A program made the position numbers and the translations under genes. Source: Desulfobacteraceae bacterium (GTDB lineage: Bacteria > Desulfobacterota > Desulfobacteria > Desulfobacterales > UBA11574). Taken from it: a stretch of DNA of 6,391 nt. The stretch lies in contig JABMQM010000048.1 of NCBI GenBank assembly GCA_013203195.1, forward strand, positions 1 to 6,391, written 5' to 3'. Under the pieces are notes generated by a model, which was not told the DNA's origin, searched no databases, and was given only the letters and a program-made list of their open reading frames with translations. Of the stretch, positions 4,640 through 6,391 are shown piece by piece (the first letter of the stretch is position 1; every line of letters begins with the position of its first letter).

Positions 4640-6366
4640 TGGATGAGATTTTAATCAAATACAGTCAGTTGGTTAGTATTTTTGACTATTTTTCTGTGGG
4701 CGCCATTATTATAAAACCTGATCGCAAAATTGTTGCTATGAACCGCTCGGCCGAACTTATCACAGGACATTCAGCGTCGGCGGCCATCGGGGAATATTGT
4801 CATCAGACGTTTAACGATTATTTATGCGGCGGAGAGTGCAAGTTCTACCAGATACTGAAAACCGGTGAAGAATTGGGAAGCGCTGATTTGGAAATTGTTG
4901 ATCAAAGCTATGAAGTACACAGTATTACAAAATTAATATCGCCGATCTATGGTCCTGACCAAAAACTATTGGGCTGCATAGAAATTTTTCAAGACCATTC
5001 GGCCTTCAAAGACCTGATTGAACGAGTCAGACATGATGACCGGCGCTTGAAAATCATCCTCGACAATCTTGATGTCGGAGTTTTGACTGTAGACTGTAGC
5101 GGTCATGTATCCTTTTTCAACACTATGGCAGAGAAGATTACCGGATTTATGCGCAAAGAAATTCTCGGGAAGTCCTGTGCAACGCTATTCGGCAAAGATA
5201 CTTTTGATGATGTTTTTCTACTGACCGAGACGATATCAGACGGCCGGCCGCGTTCGAATAAAGAAGAGGAAATCATCACCCATGAAGGCCAAGTCATTCC
5301 CATCAGGGCCAATGTCATGGCTTTGAAAAATGAAGAAGGGCGTATTGTCGGCGGACTGGCAACCATTGCGGATCTTTCCCTTAAGTATCAGCTCGACAGC
5401 GCGATCAGAGATCGCTATACCTTTTATGATATGATCGGCAAAGACCCGGCCATGCAGAAAATTTTTGACATCATCCCTTTGATTGCCGCCAGCGACGCAA
5501 CGGTGCTGGTTGAGGGTCCCACCGGCACCGGAAAAGACATTCTGGCAAAGGTTATTCACACGGCCAGTTCACGTAGAGAAAAGCCCCTGGTAAAGGTGAA
5601 CTGCGCGGCTCTGCCGGACAACCTGTTGGAATCGGAAATGTTCGGATATGCCAAGGGTGCGTTTACAGGTGCAGAAAAGGATAAACCCGGCAGATTTCAG
5701 GAAGCCGACGGTGGTACCATCTTTTTAGATGAAATAGGAGACCTGCCATTATCTCTTCAGGCCAAACTGCTGCGTGTTCTTGAGGATAAAGAGTTTTACC
5801 CTTTGGGTAGCAGAAAAACCACGAAAGTAAATATCCGGATTATTGCCGCTACCAATCAGGGTCTGGATCAACTGGTGAAAGCCAAGCTGTTTCGGGAAGA
5901 TCTGTTTTACCGTCTCAATGTTATGCGTCTGGAATTGCCGCCCTTAAAGGACAGGAAAGGAGATCTTCCCCTGCTGATTTCCCATATTCTCAAACGGCTG
6001 TGTGTTATAAGAGATACACGGGTCGATAAGATCTCGGAAAATGCCATGGAAATCCTGCTCAACCATGAATACCCCGGCAATGTCAGGGAACTTGAAAATA
6101 TCATAGAGCATGCGCTTATTATTTGTCAGGAAAATACAATTGAACGCAAACACCTTCCCCTCGCTCTCCAAAAGAAAGACACCTTCCCAATGATCTTTCA
6201 GCAAGAAAAATTTAACCTTGATAAAGAAGTCGGATCGAGTGAGCAAAACATGATCCGAGAAATGCTGCATAAGTATAACTGGAACCGCAGTAAAACCTCA
6301 CAGGCCCTCAACATCAACCGTACGACGTTGTGGCGGAAAATGAAAAAATACAACATGGCTTTTTAA
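4639..6366 (+). CDS. Sigma54-dependent transcriptional activator, PAS-PAS-AAA+-Fis HTH
   Basis: The 575-residue protein starts with an ATG overlapping the previous TAA by one base (TAATG). PAS 1 (about 8-120) carries a Cys cluster, C54-H55, C63 and C67. PAS 2 spans about 133-250. The AAA+ domain (about 262-500) is intact: Walker A GPTGTGKD at 293-300, the sigma54-contacting GAFTGA loop at 340-345, Walker B IFLDE with D364-E365, ATNQ at 404-407, FREDLFYRLNV at 418-428, and YPGNVREL at 478-485. The C-terminus (about 536-573) is a Fis-type helix-turn-helix with WNRSKTSQALNINRTTLW. It hydrolyses ATP to open sigma54 promoters. It lacks a receiver domain, so PAS ligand or redox sensing, or contact with the upstream kinases, must control it. 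The best target in view is the divergent promoter at 155-170. Confidence 0.96.
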   Translation: MDEILIKYSQLVSIFDYFSVGAIIIKPDRKIVAMNRSAELITGHSASAAIGEYCHQTFNDYLCGGECKFYQILKTGEELGSADLEIVDQSYEVHSITKLISPIYGPDQKLLGCIEIFQDHSAFKDLIERVRHDDRRLKIILDNLDVGVLTVDCSGHVSFFNTMAEKITGFMRKEILGKSCATLFGKDTFDDVFLLTETISDGRPRSNKEEEIITHEGQVIPIRANVMALKNEEGRIVGGLATIADLSLKYQLDSAIRDRYTFYDMIGKDPAMQKIFDIIPLIAASDATVLVEGPTGTGKDILAKVIHTASSRREKPLVKVNCAALPDNLLESEMFGYAKGAFTGAEKDKPGRFQEADGGTIFLDEIGDLPLSLQAKLLRVLEDKEFYPLGSRKTTKVNIRIIAATNQGLDQLVKAKLFREDLFYRLNVMRLELPPLKDRKGDLPLLISHILKRLCVIRDTRVDKISENAMEILLNHEYPGNVRELENIIEHALIICQENTIERKHLPLALQKKDTFPMIFQQEKFNLDKEVGSSEQNMIREMLHKYNWNRSKTSQALNINRTTLWRKMKKYNMAF

Positions 6367-6391
6367 ATTTGAATTCCCCGCTGCGACGCGA

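Noticed and set aside
6367..6391. Possible left arm of a terminator hairpin after the activator gene (CCCCGCTGCGACGCG)
   Set aside because: The window ends before any complementary arm, so nothing can be paired or called.

Overview
The window most likely comes from an anaerobic deltaproteobacterium, probably of the sulfate-reducing Desulfobacterales type. This is inferred from the moderate GC content, a kinase with a periplasmic c-type heme-like sensor, Cys-rich PAS domains, and a sigma54 activator encoded in the same operon as its kinases. No marker gene is present, so the taxonomic call is an inference.

Layout. Bases 1-98 (minus strand) hold the N-terminal 32 codons of a gene that runs off the left edge. 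Bases 99-792 are non-coding and rich in signals. They contain a consensus-perfect sigma54 promoter firing leftward (155-170), two G-rich dyads whose centres are 21 bp apart at upstream-activator distance from it (251-285), a nested inverted repeat (318-393), three GTTGCA repeats at an exact 11-bp period (477-504), weaker rightward promoter candidates, and two consecutive hairpins (664-690 and 696-718), the second followed by a T-rich run. Bases 793-6366 hold four tightly packed rightward genes: a stand-alone receiver protein, a membrane histidine kinase with CxxCH/Cx4CH motifs, a soluble receiver-histidine kinase, and a PAS-PAS-AAA+-Fis sigma54 activator. The last three junctions are an 8-nt gap and two 1-nt stop/start overlaps, so this is an operon.

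Working model. The membrane kinase senses a redox or ligand cue through periplasmic heme and cytosolic PAS domains. It passes phosphate to the stand-alone receiver and/or the receiver domain of the second kinase. The sigma54 activator then drives the divergent gene from the perfect -24/-12 promoter, probably by binding the phased dyads. The odd point is that the activator has no receiver domain, so how phosphate reaches it is not evident from sequence. The target gene lies mostly outside the window and is not identified.
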